This document shows, one piece after another, positions 50,742 to 60,374 of a DNA stretch of 64,000 nt. The DNA comes from an uncultured Chlorobiaceae bacterium (GTDB taxonomy: Bacteria; Bacteroidota; Chlorobiia; Chlorobiales; Chlorobiaceae): contig CAJEXW010000010.1 of the NCBI GenBank assembly GCA_903994525.1, positions 1-64,000 of the forward strand, given 5' to 3'. Numbering within the stretch: position 1 is the stretch's first letter; every line of letters starts with the position of its first letter. The notes beneath the pieces were generated by a model. That model saw only the letters and a program-made list of their open reading frames with translations, had not been told where the DNA came from and made no database searches. A program made the translations under genes and the position numbers.

Positions 50742-51478
50742 CTATTCTTACAAAAAATTCAGCCGCCACTCTTGTTGAGTGTTTGACTGCGCTTGAAGCG
50801 TTTTCCGAGGTGGTAATTGTCGACACCGGATCTAACGATGGTTCCATATCAATTGCTTCAGGATTCAAGAACGTTATTGTTTACGAACACCCGTTTATTG
50901 GTTTTGGCCCAATGAAAAACTTTGCTGTTGACAGAGCATCGAACGACTGGATTTTTTCGGTTGACAGTGATGAAGTGGTGACTCCGAAGTTGGTGCATGA
51001 AATCCTGACCCTTAAGCTTGATGTCAATATGGTGTATAAGATGGAGCGCGATAACTATTATCATCGAAAGCTTATTCGCGGGTGTGGCTGGGAGAACGAT
51101 CAGGTGGAGCGGTTATTTAACAAGCGAAGTACTCGATACAACGACAATCAGGTTCATGAAGGACTTGCCATAGACGGGAACCTGAAAACAGTGCTTTTGT
51201 CAGGCAGACTGAAGCATTATCCTTACGATAACGCGTCGCAGCTTCTTTATAAAATGCAACATTATTCCACACTTTGGGCTGAGGATCAGCGCGGTCGAAA
51301 AAAATCGTCATTGCTCAAGGCTATGCTGTTCGGAGTGCTGACTTTTTTGAAATCTTACCTCTTCAAACGTGGATGGAGATACGGTTATGAAGGGTTGCTG
51401 ATTTCGGTTTCAAATGCGAATGGGGTTTTTTATAAATACATCAAGCTTTATGAAGCTGACAGAGAGCATCGCCTGTAG
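50720..51478 (+). CDS. Glycosyltransferase family 2 (WaaE/KdtX-like)
   Basis: The 252-residue enzyme has ISVTILTKNSAATLVECL, VIVDTGSNDGS, and FSVDSDEVVTP, followed by YHRKLIRGCGWENDQVERLFNKR and NDNQVHEGL. This is the layout of LPS-core beta-glucosyltransferases of the WaaE/KdtX type. A C-terminal helix (LFKRGWRYGYEGLLISVS) could associate with the membrane. GTG at 50720 is used and overlaps the GT9 gene by 22 nt; its own last 29 bases overlap the next gene. Sugar donor unproven. Confidence 0.88.
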   Translation: MADNISVTILTKNSAATLVECLTALEAFSEVVIVDTGSNDGSISIASGFKNVIVYEHPFIGFGPMKNFAVDRASNDWIFSVDSDEVVTPKLVHEILTLKLDVNMVYKMERDNYYHRKLIRGCGWENDQVERLFNKRSTRYNDNQVHEGLAIDGNLKTVLLSGRLKHYPYDNASQLLYKMQHYSTLWAEDQRGRKKSSLLKAMLFGVLTFLKSYLFKRGWRYGYEGLLISVSNANGVFYKYIKLYEADREHRL

Positions 51479-52259
51479 TCTCGTTATCACGACCTACAAT
51501 TCGCCTGAAGTGCTTGACCTGGTTCTTCGCAGTGCACTTGCCCAATCTGAGTTGCCTTGCGAAATCATTATTGCTGACGATGGTAGCACGAGTGGAACGA
51601 AAATGCTTGTGGACTCTTACCGCAGTGGTTCAACAATACCGGTGTTTCATGTGTGGCAGGAAGATTTGGGTTTTCGTGCTGCCGCATCACGGAACAGGGC
51701 GATTGCCAGGGCCAAAGGTAACTATGTGGTGATTGTTGATGGGGACATGTTGTTGCATAATGATTTTATTAAGGATCATAAGCAACTGGCGCTGAAAGGA
51801 AGTTTTATTCAGGGTTCGAGAGTGCTGTTATCTCAAGAGTACACCCATAGCAGGATTTGTGCAAAAAATATTTCTGTTTCGCCGTTTGAAAAGGGGTTTG
51901 AAAATCGTAAAAATGCTTTGCGCTTCCCACTTCTGTCACGGCTGTTGGCGTTGAAAACCCGTTCCCTTTCTGGCATAAGAAGCTGCAATATGTCTTTCTT
52001 CAGGAGCGACTGTCTTCATGTTAATGGCTTCAATGAGGATTTTATCGGCTGGGGTCGGGAGGATAGTGAGTTTGCTGTTCGGCTTATCAATAGCGGGATT
52101 TTACGGCGTAATGTCAGGTTCAGTGCTCTTGCCTGTCATCTCGGCCATCCTGATAATCCGAGGCAGTCGCTTCTCGAAAATGAGAGGATACTCGAACAGG
52201 CTATTACCGGAAAACTGACCTCATGCCCGAATGGCATTGACAAGTATCTGATAGAATAA
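51450..52259 (+). CDS. Glycosyltransferase family 2
   Basis: The protein (269 residues from the ATG at 51450) has ACSLVITTYNSPEVL, IIADDGSTSGT, GFRAAASRNRAIARAKGNY and VIVDGDMLLH. It also has a C-terminal galactosyltransferase-like NGFNEDFIGWGREDSEF motif, typical of GT2/GT27-like enzymes acting on surface polysaccharide. The frame opens 12 codons earlier, but family starts match MKLTESIACSLVITTYN. It overlaps the upstream gene by 29 nt, and the next gene starts 5 bases after it. Confidence 0.88.
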   Translation: MKLTESIACSLVITTYNSPEVLDLVLRSALAQSELPCEIIIADDGSTSGTKMLVDSYRSGSTIPVFHVWQEDLGFRAAASRNRAIARAKGNYVVIVDGDMLLHNDFIKDHKQLALKGSFIQGSRVLLSQEYTHSRICAKNISVSPFEKGFENRKNALRFPLLSRLLALKTRSLSGIRSCNMSFFRSDCLHVNGFNEDFIGWGREDSEFAVRLINSGILRRNVRFSALACHLGHPDNPRQSLLENERILEQAITGKLTSCPNGIDKYLIE

Positions 52260-52264
52260 TAATT

Positions 52265-53131
52265 ATGAAAATCAGCGCTTTTACTTTTATCAAAAATGGA
52301 ATGATACTTGGTTTTCCATTCCGGGAATCAATTCGTTCCGTCCTGCCGATTGTCGACGAATTCGTCGTCAACGTCGGCGACAGCGATGATGATACTCTCG
52401 AAAAAATCAGGGAGATTGACGATCCGAAGATACGGATTATTCAATCACACTGGAACGACAGGATGCGGGTTGGCGGCTATGTGTACGGACAGCAGAAAAT
52501 GGTTGCGCAATTTAACTGTACCGGCGATTGGGCGTTCTATCTCGAAGGAGATGAAGTTGTTCATGAAAAAGATCTGCAACACATTGTTGATGCCTGCCGG
52601 AAACAGCTCCCGGATGAACGTGTCGAAGCGCTGACGTTTGACTACTACCATTTTTATGGCAATGCCTACAGTTATCTCGATTCACCCGCCTGGTATCGTC
52701 GAGAGGCGAGGATTATCAGAAATTCGATACGCTCGTATGCGCCCGACGGGTTGTACTGGCACGTGCTCAACCATAAGAGCAAGATTGCCCGCTATCCGAA
52801 TGCTCTCCATACAGGAGCATCAATATACCATTATGGGTGGGTGCGAAGCGAAGAGGAGATGAACCGAAAATCGGAGCATGTGCAGCGGTATTGGAACAAG
52901 AGCCATCAGCGTATTGATTATGGAGAGATCGATCAGAAGATTATCCGTCATTTTACAGGCACTCATCCCGCCATTATACAAGATTGGCTTCCGACAGAGG
53001 CTGGAGTGTTTCGTGCCAATCCTGATCACCTGCTCACTCGGCGGGAGAAAAAGCATCGTCTTATGATACACCTTGAACGTTGGTTTGGACTGGAGCTAAG
53101 CAAAAAACATTTTATTGCCATAAAGCCCTGA
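52265..53131 (+). CDS. Glycosyltransferase-like protein (GT2 type, LPS cluster)
   Basis: The 288-residue protein begins MKISAFTFIKNGMILGFPFR and has DEFVVNVGDSDDDTLEKIR, WAFYLEGDEVVHE and HYGWVRSEEEMNRK. The DxD-like GDEV and the fold order suggest a GT-A enzyme related to family 2, in a subgroup seen in LPS or capsule clusters. No membrane segment. Its place in a run of overlapping or closely spaced transferase genes implies an LPS sugar-adding step; donor and acceptor unknown. Confidence 0.78.
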   Translation: MKISAFTFIKNGMILGFPFRESIRSVLPIVDEFVVNVGDSDDDTLEKIREIDDPKIRIIQSHWNDRMRVGGYVYGQQKMVAQFNCTGDWAFYLEGDEVVHEKDLQHIVDACRKQLPDERVEALTFDYYHFYGNAYSYLDSPAWYRREARIIRNSIRSYAPDGLYWHVLNHKSKIARYPNALHTGASIYHYGWVRSEEEMNRKSEHVQRYWNKSHQRIDYGEIDQKIIRHFTGTHPAIIQDWLPTEAGVFRANPDHLLTRREKKHRLMIHLERWFGLELSKKHFIAIKP

Positions 53132-53243
53132 GCAGAAACAAATCAGGATCTATCGACTCTACACTGTTGTATATTTGCACACACCCTTCAGCCGAAGCGC
53201 TTCTCCGTGTTAGAACCTCCGGTAAATCTTACACTCTGTATTG

Positions 53244-54197
53244 ATGAACTCTTCAATCATTTTACTGCCAAACTGGATAGGAGATATGCTCCTTGCCCTC
53301 TCTGTTGTCATGCGACTGCCCGAAAGTCGTCGAGCACAGACGACGCTCCTGGTTCCCGTTCAGATGAGCGGTTTGGTCAGGATGTTGTGCGATTTACCTG
53401 TCATTGAGTATAGACGTAGTGATGCTGACAACCGCACACGAACGGTGAATGCCGTGCGTGGGCGGGGGTTCCACACCATGTACTTGCTGCCTTTTTCGTT
53501 CTCTTCGGCATGGTTTGCAATGAAGACCGGAATTCCTGTCAGAAGAGGGTTATCTCGGGAAATGAGGCGTTTTCTGCTGACCGATCCTTTGCCAAGAGAT
53601 GTTGTTAATGTCAATAATGAGAAGTTGCACCACATCACTCATGAATATGCCCAAATTCTTGATACGCCGTTTTCTCTCCCTGAAGAGTGGAATGGCATAA
53701 CTGTTATTCCCGACAAGAATCATATCGGTTCGATTGTTTACTGTCCAGGTGCATCCTATGGTCCTGCAAAGAAATGGCCTCATTTTCCTGCACTGGCATT
53801 GCTACAGGATCGTTATAAGATTGTAGTACTCGGATCAAGCCAGGATAGCGAATCTGCGCAGGAGATCGTGCGCATGGCTCCCGAAAGGGTTACTGATTTG
53901 ACAGGGAGGACCTCTTTGAATGAGGTGGCCGCGATCATGTCGAGCGCTCGCAGCGTTGTTTCGAACGACTCCGGACTGATGCATCTTGCTGGCTATATAG
54001 GCACTCCTGTCGTTGGCCTGTTCGGTTCAACAACTCCAGTATGGACACGCCCTCTCGGGAAAAAAAGCATTGGAATGTATGTTCCTGAGCCGTGTTCGCC
54101 ATGTTTTGACAAGACCTGCAGATATAATCACTACCGCTGTCTTGGTAATACCACGCCGACGGCTGTGCTTGAGGCCCTCGAAAAGTTATGTGGATAG
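53244..54197 (+). CDS. waaF: Heptosyltransferase II-like (GT9)
   Basis: The 317-residue GT9 protein has ILLPNWIGDMLLALSVVMRL at its N-terminus and the WaaF-type donor-binding motif YCPGASYGPAKKWP. SNDSGLMHLAGYIGTPVVGLFG and a TTPVWTRPLG stretch follow, then a Cys-rich end (EPCSPCFDKTCRYNHYRCL). These point to ADP-heptose:LPS heptosyltransferase II. A TTG three bases earlier is ignored in favour of ATG. It starts 112 bases after the preceding gene, so a separate promoter is possible. Confidence 0.88.
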   Translation: MNSSIILLPNWIGDMLLALSVVMRLPESRRAQTTLLVPVQMSGLVRMLCDLPVIEYRRSDADNRTRTVNAVRGRGFHTMYLLPFSFSSAWFAMKTGIPVRRGLSREMRRFLLTDPLPRDVVNVNNEKLHHITHEYAQILDTPFSLPEEWNGITVIPDKNHIGSIVYCPGASYGPAKKWPHFPALALLQDRYKIVVLGSSQDSESAQEIVRMAPERVTDLTGRTSLNEVAAIMSSARSVVSNDSGLMHLAGYIGTPVVGLFGSTTPVWTRPLGKKSIGMYVPEPCSPCFDKTCRYNHYRCLGNTTPTAVLEALEKLCG

Positions 54198-54258
54198 TTA
54201 TAGCCCGTTTTTTACAAACTGTTTTCATTTTTGAAATAAATAAAAAAAGAAGTTTGGA

Positions 54259-55005
54259 ATGGACATAGATGTCGATGCTGTTTTTGTGCTCAGTGTGCGT
54301 TCATTTACAGAACGGATCCAGCATATTGAGAGACATTTTGCTGAACAAGGGGTCAATTTTGAATTTATTTTTGACTATGATCCACAAGAATTGACAGCCG
54401 ATTGTGTCGATGAGTATTTTGGTGACAGTGATATGGGATCTGCCCACAAGTCGCTGGTGATGAAGCATATTCAAGCATGGCACCTTGGGCTTGAACGGGG
54501 TTGTGGCAAGATTCTTGTTTTTGAAGATGATGCGATTTTGGTAAATAATTTTGCTCATCAATTTCATGGCATAAAAGCCGATCTGGCTAAGTTGGATGCC
54601 GGGTATCTTGTGTTTCTCGGTGGTAGCGATACAAAAGTACCTGATGACTTTTTTTTGCAGAAGGGTCCCTTGATTCGTTTGCCAATAGCGACTGCCGAGG
54701 GGTATCTTTGCGATGCTGAATCAATGCGGAGGCGCATCAGTTGGCTGAAGGCGCATAAGGTGCGCTTGCCAGCGGATCATCTGATCAGGCACATCGACGA
54801 GGCGTGCGGTACGCTGCAGTATTGGCTGGACTCTCCGCTCGTGCAACAAGGAAGCGTTTTTGGGATGTTTGATACCTACCTTGACGATCATCGCAAAAAA
54901 CATAGCAGATATTACAATTATCTCCGCTATCGCTGGAACCAGTTTGGACGGCGGCATCTTAGGAAGTGGATTGTGAAATTGAGATATTCAATGCAGGCGA
55001 AGTAG
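54259..55005 (+). CDS. Glycosyltransferase family 25 (LPS type)
   Basis: The 248-residue protein has the GT25 pattern: VFVLSVRSFTERIQHIERHF, a SAHKSLVMKHIQAW helix, and the acidic ILVFEDDAILVNNF. A GYLCDAESMRRRI region and a C-terminal basic tail follow. Family members add galactose or other sugars to LPS. It is the last plus-strand gene before a convergent junction. An AT-only inverted repeat (GAAATAAT/ATTATTTC) followed by a short T stretch at about 55117-55144 may help end transcription. Confidence 0.86.
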   Translation: MDIDVDAVFVLSVRSFTERIQHIERHFAEQGVNFEFIFDYDPQELTADCVDEYFGDSDMGSAHKSLVMKHIQAWHLGLERGCGKILVFEDDAILVNNFAHQFHGIKADLAKLDAGYLVFLGGSDTKVPDDFFLQKGPLIRLPIATAEGYLCDAESMRRRISWLKAHKVRLPADHLIRHIDEACGTLQYWLDSPLVQQGSVFGMFDTYLDDHRKKHSRYYNYLRYRWNQFGRRHLRKWIVKLRYSMQAK

Positions 55006-55132
55006 AATGGCAATGCAGAGAACCAGCATTTGCGGGATTGATTCTGTCGTCTTGAACACAAGATTACCGGTCAAATTTCATGACCAACCGATCGTATCAC
55101 TCTATATTGCCGTATGAAATAATATTTTTGGA

Positions 55133-56098
55133 TTATTTCTTTTGTATTGAGAAGCCGTCGACCAGGGCGATCCACTCGTTTCTGCCTGTTTGATGAGGGT
55201 CAACTGTATGCATACCATCGTTATTCCATCCATCATGGCCTGGTTGCACAACAGGCTGTTTTGATGCCAGCTCTTCGCAATAGCCGGTTTCTGTTAACTC
55301 TGTTATCCTGAATGCCCAGACTTTCGTGCCGTAGTTTGGTACCTCATCTTGTGCATACCGGTAGATCGTTCCATTGTCAACAATGACTCTCCCGCCGGGG
55401 CGCGCATAATGGGGGCTGTTGCGCACCACGGGACTTTTTGGGTGCTCTTTCCAGGGCCCGGTCAAGGTTTTTGTTGTGAAGAGGTGAAGGTTTTTTGACT
55501 TGCTGGCGTAACTGAAAAGGTACCAGCGGTTCTTGTAGTAAAGAATGGACGGATCGATTGTTGCCGCATAGCCTCCTTGGCCGGTGACCAGTGTTGCACA
55601 ATGTTGCCACTCATCAGGAAAATGTGTTGCCCGATAGAGTTGAACTCCACCTGAGTTCATACATTCAGGAATCATGTAATACTCTCCTTCTGCCCTGAAG
55701 AGATAAGGGTAAGAGAGGTGAAAACGCTCTTTCAGAATAACCTGGCGATAGTGCCATTGCAATCCGTTATCGCTGAAGGCCCAGGCAATTTCACCAATAT
55801 TTCTTTTGTCGTTCAATACCTCAAAAAAGAGATGGTACCCGTCCTCGTTCTGTATCATAAAGGGATCTGCGACAAAACGGGCTGAAATATCAGTAACATC
55901 TTTTGCCGTCAGCACAGGATTTGTAACCCCTTTTGGGGGAAACAGTTCAAGGGGTGATGCCCCTTCATAGATGCCGATTGCCCAGGTCTCCTTGCTTCGC
56001 CGCACAGCTTTTTTTTTGCAATGCTTTTTGTAACGGACAAGGAAAAGCATGAGGGCTGCAATGGCTGAAAAGCCGAAAAGCAATGAAGTTACGGTCAT
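55133..56098 (-). CDS. GINT1-like beta-propeller sugar transferase/hydrolase-like protein
   Basis: The 321-residue protein has an N-terminal membrane anchor (TSLLFGFSAIAALMLFLV) and a five-bladed-propeller-like body with VADPFMIQNEDGYHLFFEV, SYPYLFRAEGEYYMIPE, IDPSILYYKNRWYLFSYAS and YARPGGRVI. These are the repeats seen in glucosamine inositolphosphorylceramide transferase 1-like proteins and GH43-type propellers. In bacteria such domains sit in polysaccharide gene clusters. It is coupled to the GT9 gene upstream by an ATGA overlap. Biochemical role unproven. Confidence 0.75.
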   Translation of the reverse strand: MTVTSLLFGFSAIAALMLFLVRYKKHCKKKAVRRSKETWAIGIYEGASPLELFPPKGVTNPVLTAKDVTDISARFVADPFMIQNEDGYHLFFEVLNDKRNIGEIAWAFSDNGLQWHYRQVILKERFHLSYPYLFRAEGEYYMIPECMNSGGVQLYRATHFPDEWQHCATLVTGQGGYAATIDPSILYYKNRWYLFSYASKSKNLHLFTTKTLTGPWKEHPKSPVVRNSPHYARPGGRVIVDNGTIYRYAQDEVPNYGTKVWAFRITELTETGYCEELASKQPVVQPGHDGWNNDGMHTVDPHQTGRNEWIALVDGFSIQKK

Positions 56099-57192
56099 GA
56101 TACAGTCGGTTCATTGGCTTGTGAGGCGAGTGTCTGGAGCATCTGTTCCAGCGCAACAGATACTTCAGCAGGTTCAATATCAATCACATTGGGTGTTTGC
56201 GATACAATTACTCTCTGCAATGTGCTCAATGGTCCGAACTGTGTGCGATCAGCGAGATATTTCCTGTAGAGCGCGATCAGTGGTGTGTCGGAACAGGCAG
56301 CAATATGCACCAGCGAGGTATCAGGGGTGATCAGAAGTTTGAGCTTTTTGACAATTTCGCCTACCTCATAGAGGTTGCGTGTTGAGGGAGATGGAATGAC
56401 GTTACTATTGGGTTGTTCGAGCTGTTTTTTTTCTTCAATATCATGTGGAGAAGAGAAAATGATAAACTCCTGGTCAGGAAATGTCTGTATCAGTTCCGAC
56501 CATTGTTGGAGCGTCCGGTGTCCGCCAGCGTGGCCAGTGCTGATGTTGATGCCAATATTTTTGCCCTGAGTCAGGGTTTTCAGGAATGATGCCGTTTCCG
56601 CAGAAAGAGGCATTTCCGGCACATAAGGTTTGTGCGGATGCATTGCTCTTTGGGTTCCGAGAAGATCAAGCAGAGCAAGATTTTTTAATGACTCATGGGT
56701 ATCAGGTTCCATAGTGATGAGCTGGTCGAAAAGCCCTTCATGATGTGGGTTGAAATGCCCCACCTTGTGGTTCGCCCGGATAAGCACGGACTGAATGAGA
56801 AAATGAGTAGACGGGTGATCCTTGGGGTTAAACAGCAGATCAAATTTTTTGAACAAAATACCCTTGACATAGCGATACATGTTTCTCTTCGCATGATAAA
56901 CTGCTGTGACATTTGGGTCAGCGCTAAAAAAATTGAAAATAATCTGGCTGAATGCGACGACGTATATGGAGAGATTCGGATACTCCTTACGAAGGCTCCC
57001 GATAAGTGGAGTCAGCAGAATACAGTCGCCATAACACTCCCGTGCGAGAATGACAATGTTTTGTGGACTCCGTTGAAGGGGTTGCCCTGTTTTTCGATGT
57101 CTGGCTACAAACTGCAGAGTGCTGGCAAAGCGTCTGCGGAAGAGACTGTGATCTTTTTTTGCTTTCATGCCTGCGGTATTGAGTATTGTCAA
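56095..57192 (-). CDS. Heptosyltransferase-family (GT9) glycosyltransferase
   Basis: The 365-residue protein has the GT9 N-terminal element IVILARECYGDCILLTPLIGSL, NISTGHAGGHRTLQQW in the donor-binding half, and LLITPDTSLVHIAACSDTPLIALY. It is less like WaaF than the gene at 53244. Its start overlaps the upstream GT4 stop by 4 nt, which favours the ATG at 57192 over the Met eight codons later. It is the middle gene of a three-gene minus-strand unit. Confidence 0.86.
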   Translation of the reverse strand: MTILNTAGMKAKKDHSLFRRRFASTLQFVARHRKTGQPLQRSPQNIVILARECYGDCILLTPLIGSLRKEYPNLSIYVVAFSQIIFNFFSADPNVTAVYHAKRNMYRYVKGILFKKFDLLFNPKDHPSTHFLIQSVLIRANHKVGHFNPHHEGLFDQLITMEPDTHESLKNLALLDLLGTQRAMHPHKPYVPEMPLSAETASFLKTLTQGKNIGINISTGHAGGHRTLQQWSELIQTFPDQEFIIFSSPHDIEEKKQLEQPNSNVIPSPSTRNLYEVGEIVKKLKLLITPDTSLVHIAACSDTPLIALYRKYLADRTQFGPLSTLQRVIVSQTPNVIDIEPAEVSVALEQMLQTLASQANEPTVS

Positions 57193-58271
57193 TGGTTGAT
57201 AAGCTCTTCTGCTAATTGTACATATTGACTGACAACGTGTTGAAGTGAAAATTTTTCTTCCACTATTTTTCTTGCAGTTTTTCCTGTCTTTCTGTAATCA
57301 GAGCACAATAACTGGACAACACCTTCCGCAAGTTCTTTACTGTCATCCGGTTTTACTATTATCCCGGAAATATTGTTGACTATCACATCAACCAAACCGG
57401 AACCTGATGTCGCTACAACGGGGCGGCTTGATGCCATTGATTCCAGAGCGCTCATCGACATCCCCTCTGCGGGTGACGGCATCACGGTTATGTCTACTTC
57501 GGCAAGTATTTCAGGAATATCTTTTCGGAAGCCTGTAAACAATACCTTCTCGGAAATATTGAGCGAAGAGGTCAGTTCTTGGAGTTGAGTCTCAATACCT
57601 CCTGTACCCACAATAAGAAATTTTACTGATTTGCTCTTTTCAAGAATGTGCGGAATTGCTTTGATAAAGCACTCAAGCCCTTTGTTTTTGTCCAATCGAC
57701 TGATGACCGCCACGACGAAGGGGCTCGGATGAAGAGTGCTGTCGGCCTCTTTATTCTCTTTATCAGGGTAAAGTCGCAAGTCAATCCCGTCGTATACGAC
57801 ACCTATTTTGTTATCGGAAAGAGAAAAATCCTCAATAAGTTCACGTTTGATTTTATCAGAAACAGCAATAACTCCATCGATAAGATGAGAATAGAGTATT
57901 CGATTGATCTGTTTTTTCATCCCTTTTTTTCGGTAAGGGACATTTCGTGTTAATATTACCTTTTTTCCTGTCACTTTTCCAGCCAGAGAGGCAAGCCAAT
58001 AAAATTTGGGGGAGCATATTTCAATGAGTTCTATCTGCTCTTTGGCGATAAGCTGTATCAGCCTGGGGATAATAAGAAAGTTGAGATCAGCTTTTGGTTC
58101 GATCGTGTAGGTCGTAATGCCCTCTTCAGGCAATCTTTGTGAAAGTCCACTGAAAGGTAAACAACACACGACTACAGTATGGCCACGTTTTTTGAGCTCC
58201 TTACTGAATAAAAATACTCTGTTTGCCCCTCCTGACCAATTGGGAGTTGCATCAAATATCATGATCTTCAT
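57189..58271 (-). CDS. Glycosyltransferase family 4
   Basis: The 360-residue GT-B enzyme has NWSGGANRVFLFSKELKKRGHTVVV at the start and a VIAVSDKIKREL hinge region. The GT4 donor site contains VAVISRLDKNKGLECFIKAI and the E-x7-E motif (PSPAEGMSMSALESMASSRPVV). It leads a minus-strand operon with GT9 and GINT1-like genes, presumably for a surface glycan. It diverges from the CPBP protease gene. Confidence 0.9.
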   Translation of the reverse strand: MKIMIFDATPNWSGGANRVFLFSKELKKRGHTVVVCCLPFSGLSQRLPEEGITTYTIEPKADLNFLIIPRLIQLIAKEQIELIEICSPKFYWLASLAGKVTGKKVILTRNVPYRKKGMKKQINRILYSHLIDGVIAVSDKIKRELIEDFSLSDNKIGVVYDGIDLRLYPDKENKEADSTLHPSPFVVAVISRLDKNKGLECFIKAIPHILEKSKSVKFLIVGTGGIETQLQELTSSLNISEKVLFTGFRKDIPEILAEVDITVMPSPAEGMSMSALESMASSRPVVATSGSGLVDVIVNNISGIIVKPDDSKELAEGVVQLLCSDYRKTGKTARKIVEEKFSLQHVVSQYVQLAEELINH

Positions 58272-58456
58272 CCCTCAGACCTCGTGAAATATTATAAAAA
58301 TTGACGTTGGCCAAGTATGCGGAATTGTACAGTATTTTGCTCCTGCTTTGCACTATCCTGTCACCGATGTGTTCAATATGGCCTTATGTTTTTGCATCTT
58401 TGGAAGATAAATCAAAAATTCACAGATCAGATTGTATATTTCAGGACAGATTACTC

Positions 58457-59404
58457 ATGAACACATCTTCTGTTTCAGATCCTTACGCTGCAAAGCGCCC
58501 CTCCTTTTTTGCGAACACATCGTTTTTGATCACCATTATGGTGCTCTATCCTCTCACCGGTGCATTGCTTCTGACGCTTGTTCATGGAGGTACGCCAGTA
58601 AGTGGGTCACTGTTGCGTCCAGATAAAAGCATGCTTCCCATTATCCGTGTGGTTCAGTCTGCAGGAGAATTTCTTATACTCGCAGTCCCAGTTCTTTTTT
58701 TTGCAGCCCGGCATACCGGTGGTAAAAATCCTTTTTCTCAAGAGAGTCTTGCTTTTTTGGGAATAGGAAAAAAAGTTGATTTCCGCGAAATAGTATTTGG
58801 TCTTTGTGGAATTCTTCTTCTTCAGCCTTTGCTTTTGACTCTTACAGCAGTACAGGATCTTTACCTCTGGCCCTCGTTAGGCGATGCTGGCGCTGAGGTT
58901 ATCCGTCAGCGTGATATGATGGAGTCGTTTATCAGGCATCTTGCGTTGGTGCGAAACTTCCCGGAATTTGTGCTGGTTGCGTTTGTTCTTGCCTTAACTC
59001 CGGCTGTTTGTGAAGAGTTGTTTTTCAGAGGTTACATCCAACAGAATTATACTCGCTCGATATCGTCGGGAGGAGCTGTGCTTTTGACGGGATTTGTTTT
59101 TGCTTTTTTTCATCTGAGCGCAGCAAATCTTCTTCCTCTTACATTGCTTGGGTGGTATATTGGCTATATTTACAACAGGACAGGTAATTTGGCGGGACCG
59201 TTTTCCCTCCATTTTATCAATAATCTGGCGGCATTGCTTCTTCTTTTGTTCACAGAAGCTGGGGATGCTGCGATGGGCATACGGTTTGAATCGATGGTCA
59301 CTCTCCCTTGGTGGTGGTTGATTGTTTTGGGGAGTTTCTTTCTGTTCGTTAAGGTTATCTTGCGGTTTCGAGGGACATTGCCATCGACGGGTAAGCTGTT
59401 GTGA
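58457..59404 (+). CDS. CPBP-family intramembrane metalloprotease (CAAX protease-like)
   Basis: The 315-residue membrane protein has the ABI/CPBP motifs: EELFFRGYIQQ (EExxxR), a downstream FAFFHLSAANLLPL with the second His, and LHFINN. About eight hydrophobic segments are visible. Bacterial members cleave membrane-embedded peptides or act in bacteriocin self-protection; here no bacteriocin gene is adjacent. The frame opens at 58301, but the ATG at 58457 precedes the first typical segment. Confidence 0.87.
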   Translation: MNTSSVSDPYAAKRPSFFANTSFLITIMVLYPLTGALLLTLVHGGTPVSGSLLRPDKSMLPIIRVVQSAGEFLILAVPVLFFAARHTGGKNPFSQESLAFLGIGKKVDFREIVFGLCGILLLQPLLLTLTAVQDLYLWPSLGDAGAEVIRQRDMMESFIRHLALVRNFPEFVLVAFVLALTPAVCEELFFRGYIQQNYTRSISSGGAVLLTGFVFAFFHLSAANLLPLTLLGWYIGYIYNRTGNLAGPFSLHFINNLAALLLLLFTEAGDAAMGIRFESMVTLPWWWLIVLGSFFLFVKVILRFRGTLPSTGKLL

Positions 59405-59440
59405 AAGGTATCAAGATAGTGAGTCGTTAAAATGTGAGGT

Positions 59441-60262
59441 ATGGGCAAGCTCCTTAGTTATAATTTATTGCAGCGGGTTATAGTGGCGTTGCTCGGAATT
59501 CCGCTGCTCTTGTGGCTGATTGGAACCGGTGGAGCTCTTTTTTTCGCTTTTTTTTTGGTGTTAGCTCTTTTAGCCGTGTTCGAGTTTCATCGTCTTGCGC
59601 TACAGAAGGCATATCCACCTCCGCTTTGGCTGGTATTGCTGATGACACTTCTGTTACAGATCAATTTTTATCACAAATATGCTGAAGTTTGGGAGCTGTT
59701 GCTTCTCTTTGTGCTTGTCCTGATGGTACTTGAGCTTTTTCTGAAAGATGGTTCGCCATTGCTGAATCTTGGGGCGGTGTTTCCTGGTTTGCTTTACGTC
59801 AATCTCTCATTTGGTTCTCTGATTCGGTTGCGTCTTGAAAACCCTGGCGCGAAAGGGGAGCTTATGCTGCTTCTTATGTTTTTTTGTGTTTGGGCTGCTG
59901 ATATTTTTGCCTATTTCGGCGGGAGTACACTCGGCGGCAAGTTTATTAACCGCAAGCTCGTTGAAAGACTGAGCCCAAACAAGACCTGGGAGGGTTTTTT
60001 GTCCGGGTTGGCTGGCAGTATTACTGCTGCGATTATCTACGAGAGTTTTGTGCCACAAGTGCCATTTACGACAGCTCTCTTGACTGGAGTCCTTATTGGT
60101 ATGGCAAGTCCTGCCGGTGATCTGGTTGAGTCGATGTTCAAGAGAGATGCGGGAGTCAAAGATTCTTCCGGCTTGATCCCTGGACATGGAGGAGTGCTTG
60201 ATCGGTTTGATACTATCATGTTTGTGTCGCCATTTATATACTTTATTACGTTTTATCTTTAA
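59441..60262 (+). CDS. cdsA: Phosphatidate cytidylyltransferase
   Basis: CdsA makes CDP-diacylglycerol, the precursor of all bacterial phospholipids. The 273-residue polytopic protein ends with the family signature region GDLVESMFKRDAGVKDSSGL and IPGHGGVLDRFD, and has a DIFAYFGGSTLGG loop and LSPNKTWEGFLSG. It lies 36 bases after the protease gene and may share its transcript. Confidence 0.95.
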   Translation: MGKLLSYNLLQRVIVALLGIPLLLWLIGTGGALFFAFFLVLALLAVFEFHRLALQKAYPPPLWLVLLMTLLLQINFYHKYAEVWELLLLFVLVLMVLELFLKDGSPLLNLGAVFPGLLYVNLSFGSLIRLRLENPGAKGELMLLLMFFCVWAADIFAYFGGSTLGGKFINRKLVERLSPNKTWEGFLSGLAGSITAAIIYESFVPQVPFTTALLTGVLIGMASPAGDLVESMFKRDAGVKDSSGLIPGHGGVLDRFDTIMFVSPFIYFITFYL

Positions 60263-60303
60263 GCAGCCACCTTGTACGGCATGTAACCCAAATGTTTTTT
60301 ATA

Positions 60304-60330
60304 TTGATCAAGAATGTTATTTACTATAAT
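60304..60330 (+). promoter_or_regulatory. Candidate sigma70 promoter of ptsN
   Basis: A perfect -10 box TATAAT (60325-60330) lies 15 bases after TTGATC (60304-60309), a four-of-six match to the -35 consensus. The -10 box ends 44 bases before the PtsN-like start codon. The spacing is slightly short. Confidence 0.4.
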
Positions 60331-60374
60331 GGCCTGTATATCGTCAGGAGAATTAACCGCACAAGGTTGTTGTA

